64,000 nt of DNA. It comes from CAYUVH01 sp964448135. GTDB taxonomy: Bacteria > Verrucomicrobiota > Verrucomicrobiia > Limisphaerales > UBA8199. This document shows, one piece after another, positions 22,934-33,400 of this stretch. The position numbers and the translations under genes are program-made. The stretch spans positions 39,287 to 103,286 of the forward strand of contig CAYUVH010000021.1 of assembly GCA_964448135.1 (NCBI GenBank), in the 5' to 3' direction. Positions within the stretch are counted from its first letter, which is position 1. Every line of letters starts with the position of its first letter. Under the pieces are notes generated by a model, which did not search any database, was not told where the DNA came from, and saw only the letters and a list, made by a program, of their open reading frames with translations.

Positions 22934-25729
22934 TCACGGCATCGTCACGCGAAAGAACCTTCGCTGCGCCAGCGGCTGATTCGTGACCGAAAGCGTGGAC
23001 CCGCTCGCCAGAATATCCGGCGAGATCGTCTGCCAGACGGCATCGGTCACATTGGTCTTGTATTGGACGCGATAAGTGGTTCCCGCGACCGAACTCCAAG
23101 TCAACACCGCCGCTCCATTGCTAACGCGCAATGATTGGATGGACGGAGAAACCGCATTGCTCACCACTTTGAATGACGCACTCTGCGCCCAGGGCGAATC
23201 GGCATAGCCAGATGCAAACTGTTGCACCCGCAAGAGGTAATTCGTCCCGGTCGTCGCTGGCACGGTCCAGAGATAATTTGTCGCTCCCAGCGCGGTGGTT
23301 CCGATGCTGGTCCACGACTTCGATATCGCAATGTCGTCCACGTACCATCCCGTCGCACCAACGCTGGAATCACTGGCCACGCGGAACCGCACATAAATGC
23401 TTTTCCCCGCGTAAGCCGTCAGCGGGATGACGGTCTGAATGTAACTGGCGATGCCACCGGTAAAAGCCTGCCTCCCCGCAATCGCACTCCCGAAGCTGCT
23501 GGATATGGTGGCGTTGTAGCCGTTTTGTGTGCTCGCACTCCCGAGGTCGGTCCAGGTCGTTCCATTCGTGCTAACCTCGACCACGCCGCCGTCGTAGCCG
23601 CTTTCCATCGTGTAAATGTGCCAGAACGACAGCGTATCCCCGGCGGCGACGTTGATGAGCGGACTTCGCAAATACGAATCGCTGCTCGCAGCTGGATCCG
23701 GACCGAACCAACTGTGCGTCGCGCTGTGGCTTGCGGCCGTGGAAATCAGCCAGTTGGTGGTTCCGGCCCCGTGGCTGATCACCCAGCCATTGGTCCCATT
23801 TTCCACCGTTTCCAGAAAGGAGGCCGCGCCGGACGAGTATTCCAGGCGGGCGGCGACGTTCGTCGGTGCGCCCTGCCGGTTCCAACGCACGAGCGCTGTG
23901 GATCCCGCCGGCAAGGATTCGCCACCCGCGGGATAAAGCACCACCGGGGCAGGTAGCGGTGGGACGCTGATGATCTGCTGATTGACAAATCTTTGCAGAA
24001 ACACGCTCGCGTACGGCTGGCCCGGGAAAAGTTGGTTCGCCGCATTCACGGTGCCCAGCGCCAGGTCCCGCATCTTGGGACTGCTCCCCACGCCGAAGAA
24101 CCCCTCCAGCACAACCTTGTCGATGTTTGTCCGCGGATATCCCATCGCCCGCAAATCCTGGAACGCCTGGAAAATCGGCGCGCTCCAAAGTTGGTCTGAG
24201 TAATTCGCTGTCCCGGAGATGGTTTCGTGCGCAGCGTAAGTGTGGTTGGAATCGTACGTCAGGTTCGTCATGTTCAACCAGCGGCCAGCCCAGGAATCAG
24301 CGCTGTGCCCATCCCAGCTGAAGGCCCACTCCGGATGGAAGGTCAGGCCGTTCGTCGTCGTGGAGCTATACGAGCCACCCCAATAGTCGCCGAATCCTTC
24401 ACCGATGGCGCCGGTATCCCCGCCGCCCCAGGAAGGAACGATGCTTTGCGTAATGGCGTGACCATACTCATGCAGGATGACATCCGCGTCCTCGTTGTCA
24501 TCCACGCCGCCGTGGCCGAAGGCGAGGCGGTTCGACCCCGGAATATAGTGCGAGTTATCATCGCCCTGCAGCCCGTCGGTGTCGGTGAGAATCGGGCCAT
24601 ATTGAATACCCGTCGCTCCGCTGTAACCGAGCGACTGGAGATAACGCTGACTCTGGTCGATGTGGAAATACGTCATCGTGTCGTTGAACGCATTCGTCCC
24701 TCGCGCGAAATTCCAGGTGCCATTGGCGCTGGTGGTCGGCACCGTGTTGGGAGTTTCGAAATTCGCGATGCTCACCCACGGGCCCGTCAGCCGGTATAAA
24801 CCGTTGGAGAGGGCGATGTCCTGCAACGTCCGTGTCACGTACGCCGCCGTAAAAGCCGAGGCCGCGCTAGAGTCCACAAGCGAAGCATTCGCCAGATACG
24901 TCCGAGGATCACCGTCGAATACTTTTGCTGAACCACTAAACGCCAGCGGGTGAATCCCCGTATCGGCGGGTTGAACCTGGACCACGTTGGCCGACTCCCA
25001 ATCACTCACGGTTTTAGCTTTCGACCAAACCGGCCCCGTGTAGCTCGCAAAGTCGGGGAGCGTCATGGATTTCCGGCTTTCGTTCACCGCGGTATCGCGC
25101 ACGGAAAGAATCTGGCCCGTCGTCGCATCCACCCTATGTTCCCAGTAACCGAATGGGGCTTCCACCGGCGTGTAAGTCTTGTAGGCAAGGATGAACCCGC
25201 CCTTCTCCGGCAGGTAAACCAGTTCGCTGTGCAGCGATTCGAGCAGCTTGCCATGAACTCGCAAATGGTTCCACGCCGCGTCCTCGGCGGAGGATTTGGT
25301 CAACGCCGGCAATACCTTCGCAGAAAAAGCGCTCGCCGGATAAGTGTTATTGTATGCCTGGTAAACCTCGCCACTGTCGCGGCGGATAGAAACGATTATA
25401 TCCGCTCCCTCGACCGGAATTCCGTTCAACAACTGGCGATAGCGGTAGTGTGTGCCCAGCAGGCTCTCCCGACTGTTGACCAGCTCGAGATTCGACAAAT
25501 CCGCCGGCAGTTTGAACTCCGCGGCATGCGCTCGGAGAAATTCTTCCGCGCCGGCGGAGCCTTTCGACATCGCGAGGGTACTCGGCGCCGGAAAAACCAG
25601 CTTCAGCGTGCTCCGGCCGTCCAGGTGAGCGGTACTTTTCAAGGCCTCCGGCAGGTCGGCAGACACGGCGACCATAGGGATGAGCGACAGGCAAATCTTT
25701 AGAACATTGGGAATAGTTTGAATCCTCAT
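22934..25729 (-). CDS. Secreted M36-family (fungalysin-like) metalloprotease
   Basis: The product is 931 residues when started at ATG 25729; a TTG five codons upstream is less likely. A signal peptide (LKICLSLIPMVAVSADLPEA) is followed by an FTP propeptide-like region (LLGTHYRYRQLLNGIPVEGA). The catalytic zinc site HEYGHAITQ lies near residue 420 and the third ligand is in GEGFGDYWGG, as in fungalysin and related thermolysin-fold enzymes. Residues about 640-805 form a MAM or jelly-roll-like domain (TLSFWHIYTMESGYDGGVVE ending in WYVDDIAIS), and the last 80 residues look like a beta-sandwich ending. The protease is expected to work outside the cell or in the periplasm on proteins. Confidence 0.88.
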   Translation of the reverse strand: MRIQTIPNVLKICLSLIPMVAVSADLPEALKSTAHLDGRSTLKLVFPAPSTLAMSKGSAGAEEFLRAHAAEFKLPADLSNLELVNSRESLLGTHYRYRQLLNGIPVEGADIIVSIRRDSGEVYQAYNNTYPASAFSAKVLPALTKSSAEDAAWNHLRVHGKLLESLHSELVYLPEKGGFILAYKTYTPVEAPFGYWEHRVDATTGQILSVRDTAVNESRKSMTLPDFASYTGPVWSKAKTVSDWESANVVQVQPADTGIHPLAFSGSAKVFDGDPRTYLANASLVDSSAASAFTAAYVTRTLQDIALSNGLYRLTGPWVSIANFETPNTVPTTSANGTWNFARGTNAFNDTMTYFHIDQSQRYLQSLGYSGATGIQYGPILTDTDGLQGDDNSHYIPGSNRLAFGHGGVDDNEDADVILHEYGHAITQSIVPSWGGGDTGAIGEGFGDYWGGSYSSTTTNGLTFHPEWAFSWDGHSADSWAGRWLNMTNLTYDSNHTYAAHETISGTANYSDQLWSAPIFQAFQDLRAMGYPRTNIDKVVLEGFFGVGSSPKMRDLALGTVNAANQLFPGQPYASVFLQRFVNQQIISVPPLPAPVVLYPAGGESLPAGSTALVRWNRQGAPTNVAARLEYSSGAASFLETVENGTNGWVISHGAGTTNWLISTAASHSATHSWFGPDPAASSDSYLRSPLINVAAGDTLSFWHIYTMESGYDGGVVEVSTNGTTWTDLGSASTQNGYNATISSSFGSAIAGRQAFTGGIASYIQTVIPLTAYAGKSIYVRFRVASDSSVGATGWYVDDIAISKSWTSIGTTALGATNYLWTVPATTGTNYLLRVQQFASGYADSPWAQSASFKVVSNAVSPSIQSLRVSNGAAVLTWSSVAGTTYRVQYKTNVTDAVWQTISPDILASGSTLSVTNQPLAQRRFFRVTMP

Positions 25730-25848
25730 GAAATCATGGTGCAATAACAGCCTCCCGCGAAGACCGCGCCCGCATTTGTACTCTGCACTTTCAGCTTTAG
25801 AAATTACTATTTATTTCAATTTCGGCAAATGATTTTGCCGGGCCCGGC

Positions 25849-28701
25849 TCAATTCCGCGCCGCCTGCGCCGCCGCATCCAGGCTCGTCCGGATCGTCTCG
25901 ATTAAATTTTTCGTCGAGCAGGGTTTGGTAAGGAAATGGATCCGCGTGCGGCGGAAATATTCGGTATCCTTTCCGGCGATTTCCTCGCTGTAACCACTCA
26001 TCAAAATAACCTTCAAGCGGGGCTCCGCCGCCTGCAGCTTTTCCGCCAGTTCGCGCCCGTTCAAGCCGCCCGGCATGACGATGTCGGTCAGCAACAGCGC
26101 GACGTCGTTCTTGCAATGTTCCCATCGCTCCAGCGCTTCCCGCGCGCAGGCAGCTTCCTCGACTTTATATCCAAATCTCTCGAGCGCGCAACGGGTGGTC
26201 ACGCGCACCGCCTCGTCATCCTCGACCAGCAGGATGGTTTCCGTGCCGCGCGGCAACGGTGTGTCCTCGGGGGCGGGCGCCGCCGCCTGCGCCGGCGCGG
26301 CCACACAGGGGAAATAGACCCGGAACGCAGCACCAGCACCTGGCTGGCTGGTGACCTCCACCCAACCCTGGTGTTGTTTGGCAATTCCGTAAACTGTCGC
26401 CAGCCCCAGGCCGGTTCCCTGCCCGACCTTCTTCGTGGTAAAGAACGGCTCAAAGATTCTGGATAGATTCTCCGGCGCAATTCCGACGCCGGAATCCTGC
26501 ACCGTCACGCAAACATATTCACCCGGAAGGGCTTCCCTGGTCCGATTGGCGCTCGTTTCATCGAGCGTGACTTTGGTCGTCGCGATGGACAACAGGCCCC
26601 CTCCGGGCATGGCATCGCGGGCATTCACAACGAGATTCACCAGGACCTGTTCCACCATGCCGGGATCGGCAAGCACGTGCGGCAGCCCGGCGCCGTAAAG
26701 GCATTGAAGCTGGATATCCTCGCCAATGATGCGGTGCAGCATCTTGGTGAGGTTACTGATCACATCATTGAGCAACAGCGCCTTGGGTTGCATCATCTGC
26801 TTGCGGCCGAAAGCCAGCAACTGCCGGGTGAGGTTCGCCGCCCGTTCCGCCGCCGCCTTGATTTGTTGCAAACCTTCCGACATGCCGGGCCCGAGCTGGC
26901 GCGGATTCATCAGCATCAATTCCGCGTGCCCGCCGATCACCACGAGGAGATTGTTGAAATCGTGAGCGACGCCGCCAGCCAGGCGCCCGATGGATTCCAA
27001 TCGCTGCGACTGCCGCAAATGTTCCTCCAGCGCCGTGCGTTGCGTAACGTCCCGGAACACGCTTAATAAGGCCCGTTTCTGGTGACCGAATTCGATAAAG
27101 GAATTGGCAATCTCCAATTCCACCACGGAAGAATTCCATAGTTCCGTCCGGGAGCTGAGGCGAGGCACGATCTCGCCAGTCTGAAAACGCCGTTGGTACA
27201 CATCGATTCCATCGCTGGGGCCGTGGCCTTTGTAAACCACCGAAAAGATCTGTCCCTCGAGCTTCTCGCGCGGCAGTTTTACCAACTGGCAGTAAGCTTC
27301 GTTGACCGCCAGGATCCGCCCTTCCCCGTCGGTCAGGCGCATACCATCGGCCGACCTCTCCCAGATCGAGCGCAGCCGGCTTTCGGAGGAACGCAACTCG
27401 TTCTCGGCCTGCCGCCGCTCGGAAATCTCGCGATTCAACAACCACAGGACGCCGGAGAAGAGCACGGCCACCAACAAGGTGCCGACGAATACCATCGCCT
27501 GCAGGCTGGCGATGTTGGAGGCAGTGGCCGCTTCGCGCGTATCCAACGCCAGTTCGGCCTCGCCACGAACCACGGAAAGCCGGCGGCCAATGTCAGCGGT
27601 CAATCGGTTGCCGTGGCCGTTTTTTATCAATTGCAAAGCCGGGGCAGGGCCGTCGTGGCGATAGACCTCGATGGTTCGCTTCGCCAATTCGATCCGCCCC
27701 TGCACGAGTTCAGTAACAATGCCAATCTCACGAGCCTGGGAAGCGCTCAAGCCGGCGGCGCTCCGCATGTGGTGACAAGCCTCCGTCGTGGAAGCCATGG
27801 CGGCGCAAGCCCGCCTCCAATCCTGGTCCTGGGATGTAAGGAGATAAGTCCGCTGGATATCCTCCATCTCCAGGATGCCGTTATACGCCGTCCACGCCAG
27901 GTTGACGAACTTGTGAGTTCGCAGGCGAAAGCCGGTCAATTCTGCCTGTTGGCTAGCGAGTCGGTAGGAAGCCACTCCTAGCGACAGCGTGAGAATTGCC
28001 GCCACCCCCACGCCAGCCGTCAACCGCCGGCTCAGCAGCCATTTCAATCCGCTTTCCTGCCAGACGAGGATGGTCAACGCGGCACCCAGCGCGATCATCA
28101 ACAAGGAAGTGGGCAACGCGACGGTGGGCAGGCTGCGTCCGGCGGGGACGACGCCTGCCGCCCCAGCGAGGAGCGTGAATAATCCGGTCGCGATGCCAAA
28201 CAGGCTGAGTGTGCCCACGGTAAACGGCCGCCAGGTGCGATTGCCGGCGGGCAGGAGAAGCATCACGGCGACGGAAAATATGATCAGCGCAAAAGCAGTC
28301 GGAATGGCCATGCGGCCGGGGGGCGCCGTCGGGGGCGAGGCTGAGTCGAGAACCAGAAGCTGGTCAATGCCAAGATCAATTCCGAAACAATACTCTCCGA
28401 CCGAGGCAAGCGAGATGGCCAGGACCGTCCCGCACCCGAGGAAAATCGTGCCCTTTCGCAAGAGGGAGGTGGCTTCCAACCGGTCGGCCAGGGCCAGCCA
28501 CAACGAGCTGCCGATGAGTATGAAGCAAATGGCGGTGTTGACCTTGATGGTGGCCAGCTTTGGAAAGATGCTCTTCACGCTCTCCAGGCCGAACACCCAC
28601 GCGACCAACACCAGGAAGCCTCCCAAAACAACCGACAACGAGACGATGCGAGCTAGTCGCTCGCCCTTCTCGATGTCTTTTTTTTGGACAATGCTTGTCA
28701 C
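25849..28701 (-). CDS. Membrane hybrid histidine kinase (CHASE3-PAS-HisKA-HATPase-REC)
   Basis: The best start is GTG 28701, preceded by AGGAG with seven bases spacing; a TTG at 28734 would add 11 residues. The 950-residue protein has about seven hydrophobic helices in the first 240 residues, a CHASE3-like sensor region (RTHKFVNLAWTAYNGILEME) closed by another helix, then a PAS domain (SIWERSADGMRLTDGEGRIL). The phospho-accepting histidine is in GGVAHDFNNLL near 579. ATP-binding boxes are NARDAMPGGG, DSGVGIAPEN and GTGLGLATVYG. A receiver domain at the C-terminus has LLTDIVMPGG near 870. The gene is divergent from the GH10 xylanase with 102 bases between starts, so the kinase may sense conditions tied to plant polysaccharide use; that link is inferred from position only. 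Confidence 0.9.
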   Translation of the reverse strand: MTSIVQKKDIEKGERLARIVSLSVVLGGFLVLVAWVFGLESVKSIFPKLATIKVNTAICFILIGSSLWLALADRLEATSLLRKGTIFLGCGTVLAISLASVGEYCFGIDLGIDQLLVLDSASPPTAPPGRMAIPTAFALIIFSVAVMLLLPAGNRTWRPFTVGTLSLFGIATGLFTLLAGAAGVVPAGRSLPTVALPTSLLMIALGAALTILVWQESGLKWLLSRRLTAGVGVAAILTLSLGVASYRLASQQAELTGFRLRTHKFVNLAWTAYNGILEMEDIQRTYLLTSQDQDWRRACAAMASTTEACHHMRSAAGLSASQAREIGIVTELVQGRIELAKRTIEVYRHDGPAPALQLIKNGHGNRLTADIGRRLSVVRGEAELALDTREAATASNIASLQAMVFVGTLLVAVLFSGVLWLLNREISERRQAENELRSSESRLRSIWERSADGMRLTDGEGRILAVNEAYCQLVKLPREKLEGQIFSVVYKGHGPSDGIDVYQRRFQTGEIVPRLSSRTELWNSSVVELEIANSFIEFGHQKRALLSVFRDVTQRTALEEHLRQSQRLESIGRLAGGVAHDFNNLLVVIGGHAELMLMNPRQLGPGMSEGLQQIKAAAERAANLTRQLLAFGRKQMMQPKALLLNDVISNLTKMLHRIIGEDIQLQCLYGAGLPHVLADPGMVEQVLVNLVVNARDAMPGGGLLSIATTKVTLDETSANRTREALPGEYVCVTVQDSGVGIAPENLSRIFEPFFTTKKVGQGTGLGLATVYGIAKQHQGWVEVTSQPGAGAAFRVYFPCVAAPAQAAAPAPEDTPLPRGTETILLVEDDEAVRVTTRCALERFGYKVEEAACAREALERWEHCKNDVALLLTDIVMPGGLNGRELAEKLQAAEPRLKVILMSGYSEEIAGKDTEYFRRTRIHFLTKPCSTKNLIETIRTSLDAAAQAARN

Positions 28702-28803
28702 ACTTGGGCTCCTGCGCCGGATATTACAGGACAAAGAAGGAATCGAGCAGATTCCAAGCCATAGCTTCTGGACCCACGTGGTCGTCGCAGGTAATTTCGC
28801 AAA

Positions 28804-30135
28804 GTGAATGTGACCCGGCGGCGTTTTTTGAAATCCTCCATGGCTTCAGCACTGCTTTCCGCCGCGCCGGTGGCGTGGTGCGCCGGGGCGACGAGATCCG
28901 AATCGAGCGATGCGGAACTGCTTCAGCAAGCGAGGGAGCGGCTGCTAAAACATCGGCGGTCCAGCGGTTCGATAATCGTGCGCGATGGAAAGGGGAAACC
29001 GGTGAGGCATGCCGCGGTGAAGCTCGAACAACGCCGACATGATTTTCTCTTCGGGGCGAATATTTTTCTTTTCAACCATGCGCCCAGTCCCGACCTCGAA
29101 GCCGCGTATCGGGAGCGATTCGCGGCCCTGCTGAATTATGCGACGCTGGGTTTTTATTGGGCGGATTACGAACGCAAGCCTGGCGAGCCGCGCTATGCCT
29201 ATACGGATCAGGTGTTGGAGTGGACGGCGAAGCATGGCATCACGTGCAAGGGGCATCCGCTGGTGTGGGACCACCCGGTGAGTTCACCGGAGTGGCTGTC
29301 GGACGATCAAGCGACTATTGAGCGATTGTCCACGGCGCGGGTGCGCGAAATTGTGGAGCGGTATCGCGGCCGCATCAATATCTGGGACGTGGTGAACGAG
29401 GCCACGCATCTCGCGGAGCGAAAGAACAAAACCAGGATGGCCCAATGGGGAGAGGCGCTCGGCGCCGTGCAATATATTACCAGGCCCCTGCGAGCGGCGC
29501 GCGCGGCAAATCCGGCGGCGAAGTTGGTCGTGAACGACTACAGGGCGGATGAAGCTTTTTACAAAATTCTCGAGCAGGTTGCGTCCAGTGGACCGCACAT
29601 GTTTGACGCCATCGGCATCCAGAGTCATATGCGCGGGGGACTTTGGCCGTTGGCGAAGTTTCAGAAGATTTGCGCCACGTTCGGACGCTTGGGGCTGCCG
29701 CTGCACTTCACCGAAAGCACCCTCATCAGTGGGCCGCCGAAAGCCCGGGCGGCGGCCTGGCCACCGACGAACGCGGAGGGTGAGGCGCGGCAGGCGGACC
29801 AGGTCGAGAAACTGTATACGATGCTGTTCGGTTCCTCGGAGGTGGAGGCGATTACGTGGTGGGACTTTTCCGACATGGGCGCGTGGGAAGGCACGCCCGC
29901 GGGATGGCTGCGAGCGGATATGACCCCCAAACCGGCTTATGAACGGTTGTATTCACTGATCAAGAAGGCGTGGTGGACGAACCATGAAGGGATGACCGAT
30001 GAGCACGGGGTCGTTCCCGTCACAGCATTTTTCGGGGACTACCGGGTTTCGGTCACCTTTCCCGATGGCAAGGTGCATTGCGCCGACGTCCATTGGCAAA
30101 AGGGTCGGGAGAATCGGTTTGAAGTAGTGCGATAA
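28804..30135 (+). CDS. GH10 endo-beta-1,4-xylanase-like, Tat-exported
   Basis: The 443-residue protein starts at GTG 28804 with a twin-arginine signal (TRRRFLKSSMASALL). It matches glycoside hydrolase family 10: GHPLVWDHP, the acid/base glutamate in WDVVNEATH (Glu 199), and the nucleophile glutamate in LHFTEST (Glu 304). GH10 enzymes cleave the xylan backbone with retention of configuration. The N-terminal 100 residues hold a small beta domain (IIVRDGKGKPVRHAAVKLEQ), which is a frequent CBM22-like lead-in in this group. It is preceded by a divergent sensor kinase and followed by a small minus-strand gene. Confidence 0.9.
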   Translation: MNVTRRRFLKSSMASALLSAAPVAWCAGATRSESSDAELLQQARERLLKHRRSSGSIIVRDGKGKPVRHAAVKLEQRRHDFLFGANIFLFNHAPSPDLEAAYRERFAALLNYATLGFYWADYERKPGEPRYAYTDQVLEWTAKHGITCKGHPLVWDHPVSSPEWLSDDQATIERLSTARVREIVERYRGRINIWDVVNEATHLAERKNKTRMAQWGEALGAVQYITRPLRAARAANPAAKLVVNDYRADEAFYKILEQVASSGPHMFDAIGIQSHMRGGLWPLAKFQKICATFGRLGLPLHFTESTLISGPPKARAAAWPPTNAEGEARQADQVEKLYTMLFGSSEVEAITWWDFSDMGAWEGTPAGWLRADMTPKPAYERLYSLIKKAWWTNHEGMTDEHGVVPVTAFFGDYRVSVTFPDGKVHCADVHWQKGRENRFEVVR

Positions 30136-30141
30136 AACGCG

Positions 30142-30342
30142 TTAGGCAGAGAAACCCACCTGGCCGCCCTGCCCCTGGCCGGCGGCATTGACCTGTGTTT
30201 CGGCCTGCCAATCCGGGGCGCTGGCCACGACGCGGCGCATTTGCTCGAACCACCAGCTCGCCTTCTTGCGGCCGTGCCGGGAGTTCATGTTCGAGTTTCG
30301 GCGGGTGGTCTCCAGGCCGAGTTCCATTTGACGATTGATCAT
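30142..30342 (-). CDS. Small hypothetical protein (66 residues)
   Basis: The product begins MINRQMELGLETTRRNSNMN and contains a tryptophan-rich, basic core (KKASWWFEQMRRVVASAPDWQ) with a Gly/Gln tail. It has no signal peptide or membrane helix. The reading frame is clean, has an ATG start and sits alone between two plus-strand secreted enzymes, with an AT-rich leader and a perfect palindrome upstream. Short proteins of this look are found in Verrucomicrobia, but I know no function for them. A longer overlapping minus-strand frame (30475-30053) is probably a shadow. Confidence 0.55.
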   Translation of the reverse strand: MINRQMELGLETTRRNSNMNSRHGRKKASWWFEQMRRVVASAPDWQAETQVNAAGQGQGGQVGFSA

Positions 30343-30376
30343 ATTTTTTTAATTTTTTCAATAACTTTACGGCGGG

Positions 30377-30401
30377 CACATGGACATTGGCTGTCCATGT
30401 G
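30377..30401. promoter_or_regulatory. Perfect 10-base palindrome, operator-like
   Basis: CACATGGACA at 30377-30386 and TGTCCATGTG at 30392-30401 are exact reverse complements with 5 bases between. The site is 35 bases upstream of the small minus-strand gene and 84 bases upstream of the plus-strand gene starting at 30485. The short spacing and symmetry are what a homodimeric repressor or activator would recognise, and no T-run makes it a terminator. The binding protein is unknown. Confidence 0.55.
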
Positions 30402-30484
30402 AAAAGATTGGTAAAATAATTTGACTTACGCGGTCGGGCGGATTCCGATTGAGCTTTAGCGCCAAACCACCACATTTGAACCGC

Positions 30485-33400
30485 ATGAACCCTCCGCGCC
30501 TCCTGACCACCGCCCTGCTCTGCCTGGCCGGCTGCGCCCGGCTACTGGCCGCGCCCTTTGATGCGGTGCCGTTCGGGAATAAGTTCGCGGGGACGAATTG
30601 GGTGGGGGTCTATTGGGATGATCCGCGGGAAATTCACGAGGTGGCGGTGCAGTTTCCGAGCGGTCCACTCCGCGCGGACATGATCCGGCTCGAATACTGG
30701 GGCAGCCGCTGGCCGGAACAACGGCTCCCCAAGAACAGCCAGCCGGGCGGCGCGGACGTCGGGTGGATGGAACTGGGCAATTGGTACACGTATCAATGGC
30801 GCACGGCGGATACGGAGATGCGGATGGACGGGGACAAGCTGATCTTCACCTTCCGGCCGCTGAACGCGAAAGAGCATCCAAACCTCAAGGATTATCCCGC
30901 CGACTTCCGTTACACCCTGAAGGTACGGATTGTAAGCAGCAACGAGTTGCCAGAGTTGCGGAATTTCGAGGTGTTCACGGACTCGGAATTGCAACCGGCG
31001 GCGCCCGTGAGGCTGGCGTGGAAGCAACGGCCGGCCGGCGACCTGAAATACACGGCGTTCAACGGCTATGTCCTGGGCACGGAGAATATTTCCAGACTGG
31101 TGACGCGGGTTTCCGTGGTGGCCACGACGAACGCAGACCCGAACACGTTTGACCGGACGTTGGTGACGGTGAAGAACGGGCCGGAGACGTTCACTTTTGC
31201 GTGGGAGGATTTGAAAGCCGGGCCGCTCTTTCTGCCGGACTTTGGTGTGGCGGTTTTACCGGATGGCGATCAGCGGAGTTACGCCGACGTGGCGTCGGCT
31301 CAAGTGAAGGCCGGACTGAAGACGCTGTATGACCGGGTTAGAGAATTGCCCGAGCAAACGTGGCGGGCGGCTTGGGCGGGATTGCCGCGCAAGAAGTCGG
31401 ACATTTATTTGCCACTGGGGCTGGACGGCGGGCGACAGCGATTCCGGCTCGATCCGGATGGAACGGTGCGGCTGCGGACCAACGACCGGTTTCTCGTGGC
31501 ACGTCCGGGTGAGGATACTCCGCGGCTGGCGCTCGAAGCGGCGCCAGTGCGGTTTAGATTCGGCCCGGAACGGCGGCCGTCGTTTCGCACGTTGGAGGAG
31601 GAAAGCCTGCCGATTTGCCACGCGGCCTGGGGCATTAATGGTGTGCGGATGACCGAGACGGCGTTCGTGACGCAACTGGCCGGGACCAAGGCGGATGGAC
31701 CGCCGCCACCAGCGGACGCGACGGCGGTGTTTCTCGCGCGGATTGTTTTTACCAATGCCTCCGCGACACCGCAGACGGCTGAGTTGCCGGTGCGCTACAA
31801 GGCGGCGGAAACGGAAGGCGGGTTGACGGCCTCCCCCGGTGGCATCTGGCGGCTGGGCGGGCATGCGCGCATCCTGGTTGGTGCGGAGGGCGAAGCGGTT
31901 ATCGAAGAGAATTCGCCGGTCTGGCGCTGGACGCTGAAACCCGGGGAGACGAAAACGGTACTGTTGAAAATCCCCTACGTCGTTTTGACGAACTCCATGG
32001 AAGAAGGCGCGCTCGCGAAGCTGGATTTCGACGCGGAACTGAGCGCCGTCAAAAGCTATTGGCATCGCCGGTTGGACGAAAGCGCAAGGCTCATCACGCC
32101 GGAACCGATGTTGAATGAATTCTACCGCGCGCACGCGGGTCATTTGCTGATCAATTGCGAGCGGGAACCGGGTGCGGAGCTGCGGTTTGCGAGGGTTGGG
32201 TCGTTTGCCTACGGCGCATATGGAAATGAGTCGTGCATGATGGTGGTGGATTTGGATAGGCGGAGCTACCACAAGGAGGCGCAGGAATGCCTGGATGGCT
32301 GGCTGAAGTATCAGGGCACGGTGGCGTTGCCGGGGGATTTTGATTCGAAGGCCGGCGTACTTTACGGCGCGGGAGGTTACGAGGATGGCGGGTACAACCA
32401 GCACCACGGCTGGATTTTGTGGATGCTGGCGGAGCATTACCGTTTCACGCGTGACGATACGTGGCTGCGCCAAGCCGCGCCGGGAATGATTGCCGCGTGT
32501 GATTGGGTCGCTCGGCAAACGGCACGCACACAAAACCGCAGCGACCTCGAACGCGGGCTGCTGCCCGCCGGCAGCCTCGAGGACATCGGCGATTGGTGGA
32601 CGTGGCTTTCAACGAGCTCCTACACGTGGCGTGGTCTTGATTCCGCTGCCTGGGCGTTGGAACAAATCCACAATCCGGAAGCGCCGCGCATCCGGCGTGC
32701 GGCGGATGATTTTCACGAGCACCTGATCGCGAATTTCAAGAAAGCGTCCGAGCGGGCGCCGGTGGTGCGACTGCGCGACGGCACGGCGGTGCCGCAGATT
32801 CCGTCATATGTGCAACGCCGTGGCCGCAGCTTCGGTTGGATTTGCCAGACGCTCGAGGGGTCCATGCATTTGCTCATCACGCGCGCCTTGGATGCCAGGT
32901 CCCGCGAGGCGAATTGGATCATCAAGGATTACGAGGACAATTTGTATCTCTCCAACCAATACGGTTACACCGTGCCAAACTTCGACGAGCAGTGGTTCAG
33001 TCGCGGCGGGATGTCCATGCAGGCTTGTTTGCTTTTCGATGTCGAACCGTACCTCTATCGCGATGACGTGAAAAATGCGTTACGGGCATTGTTCAACGCG
33101 GAGGCGGTCAGCTACTTTCCCGATGTCCGGATGAACACCGAGCATGCGGCGCCGTATTTTGATGACTGGCGCGGCGACCACTACAAGAGTTCGGATGAAG
33201 CGAACGCGTGCGGGTGGTTGCGGCAGCTTTTCGTGCGCGAGGACGAGACGAATCTGCTGATTGGCCAGGCAGTGCCGCGGGAGTGGCTGCACGAGGGCAA
33301 GGAGTGCGGGATGGAACGGGCGGCCACTTACTTCGGGCCGGTGAACATTCATTACCAAGGCGGCAAAAGTGAAATCACCGCGCGGCTGGACGGTCCGAAG

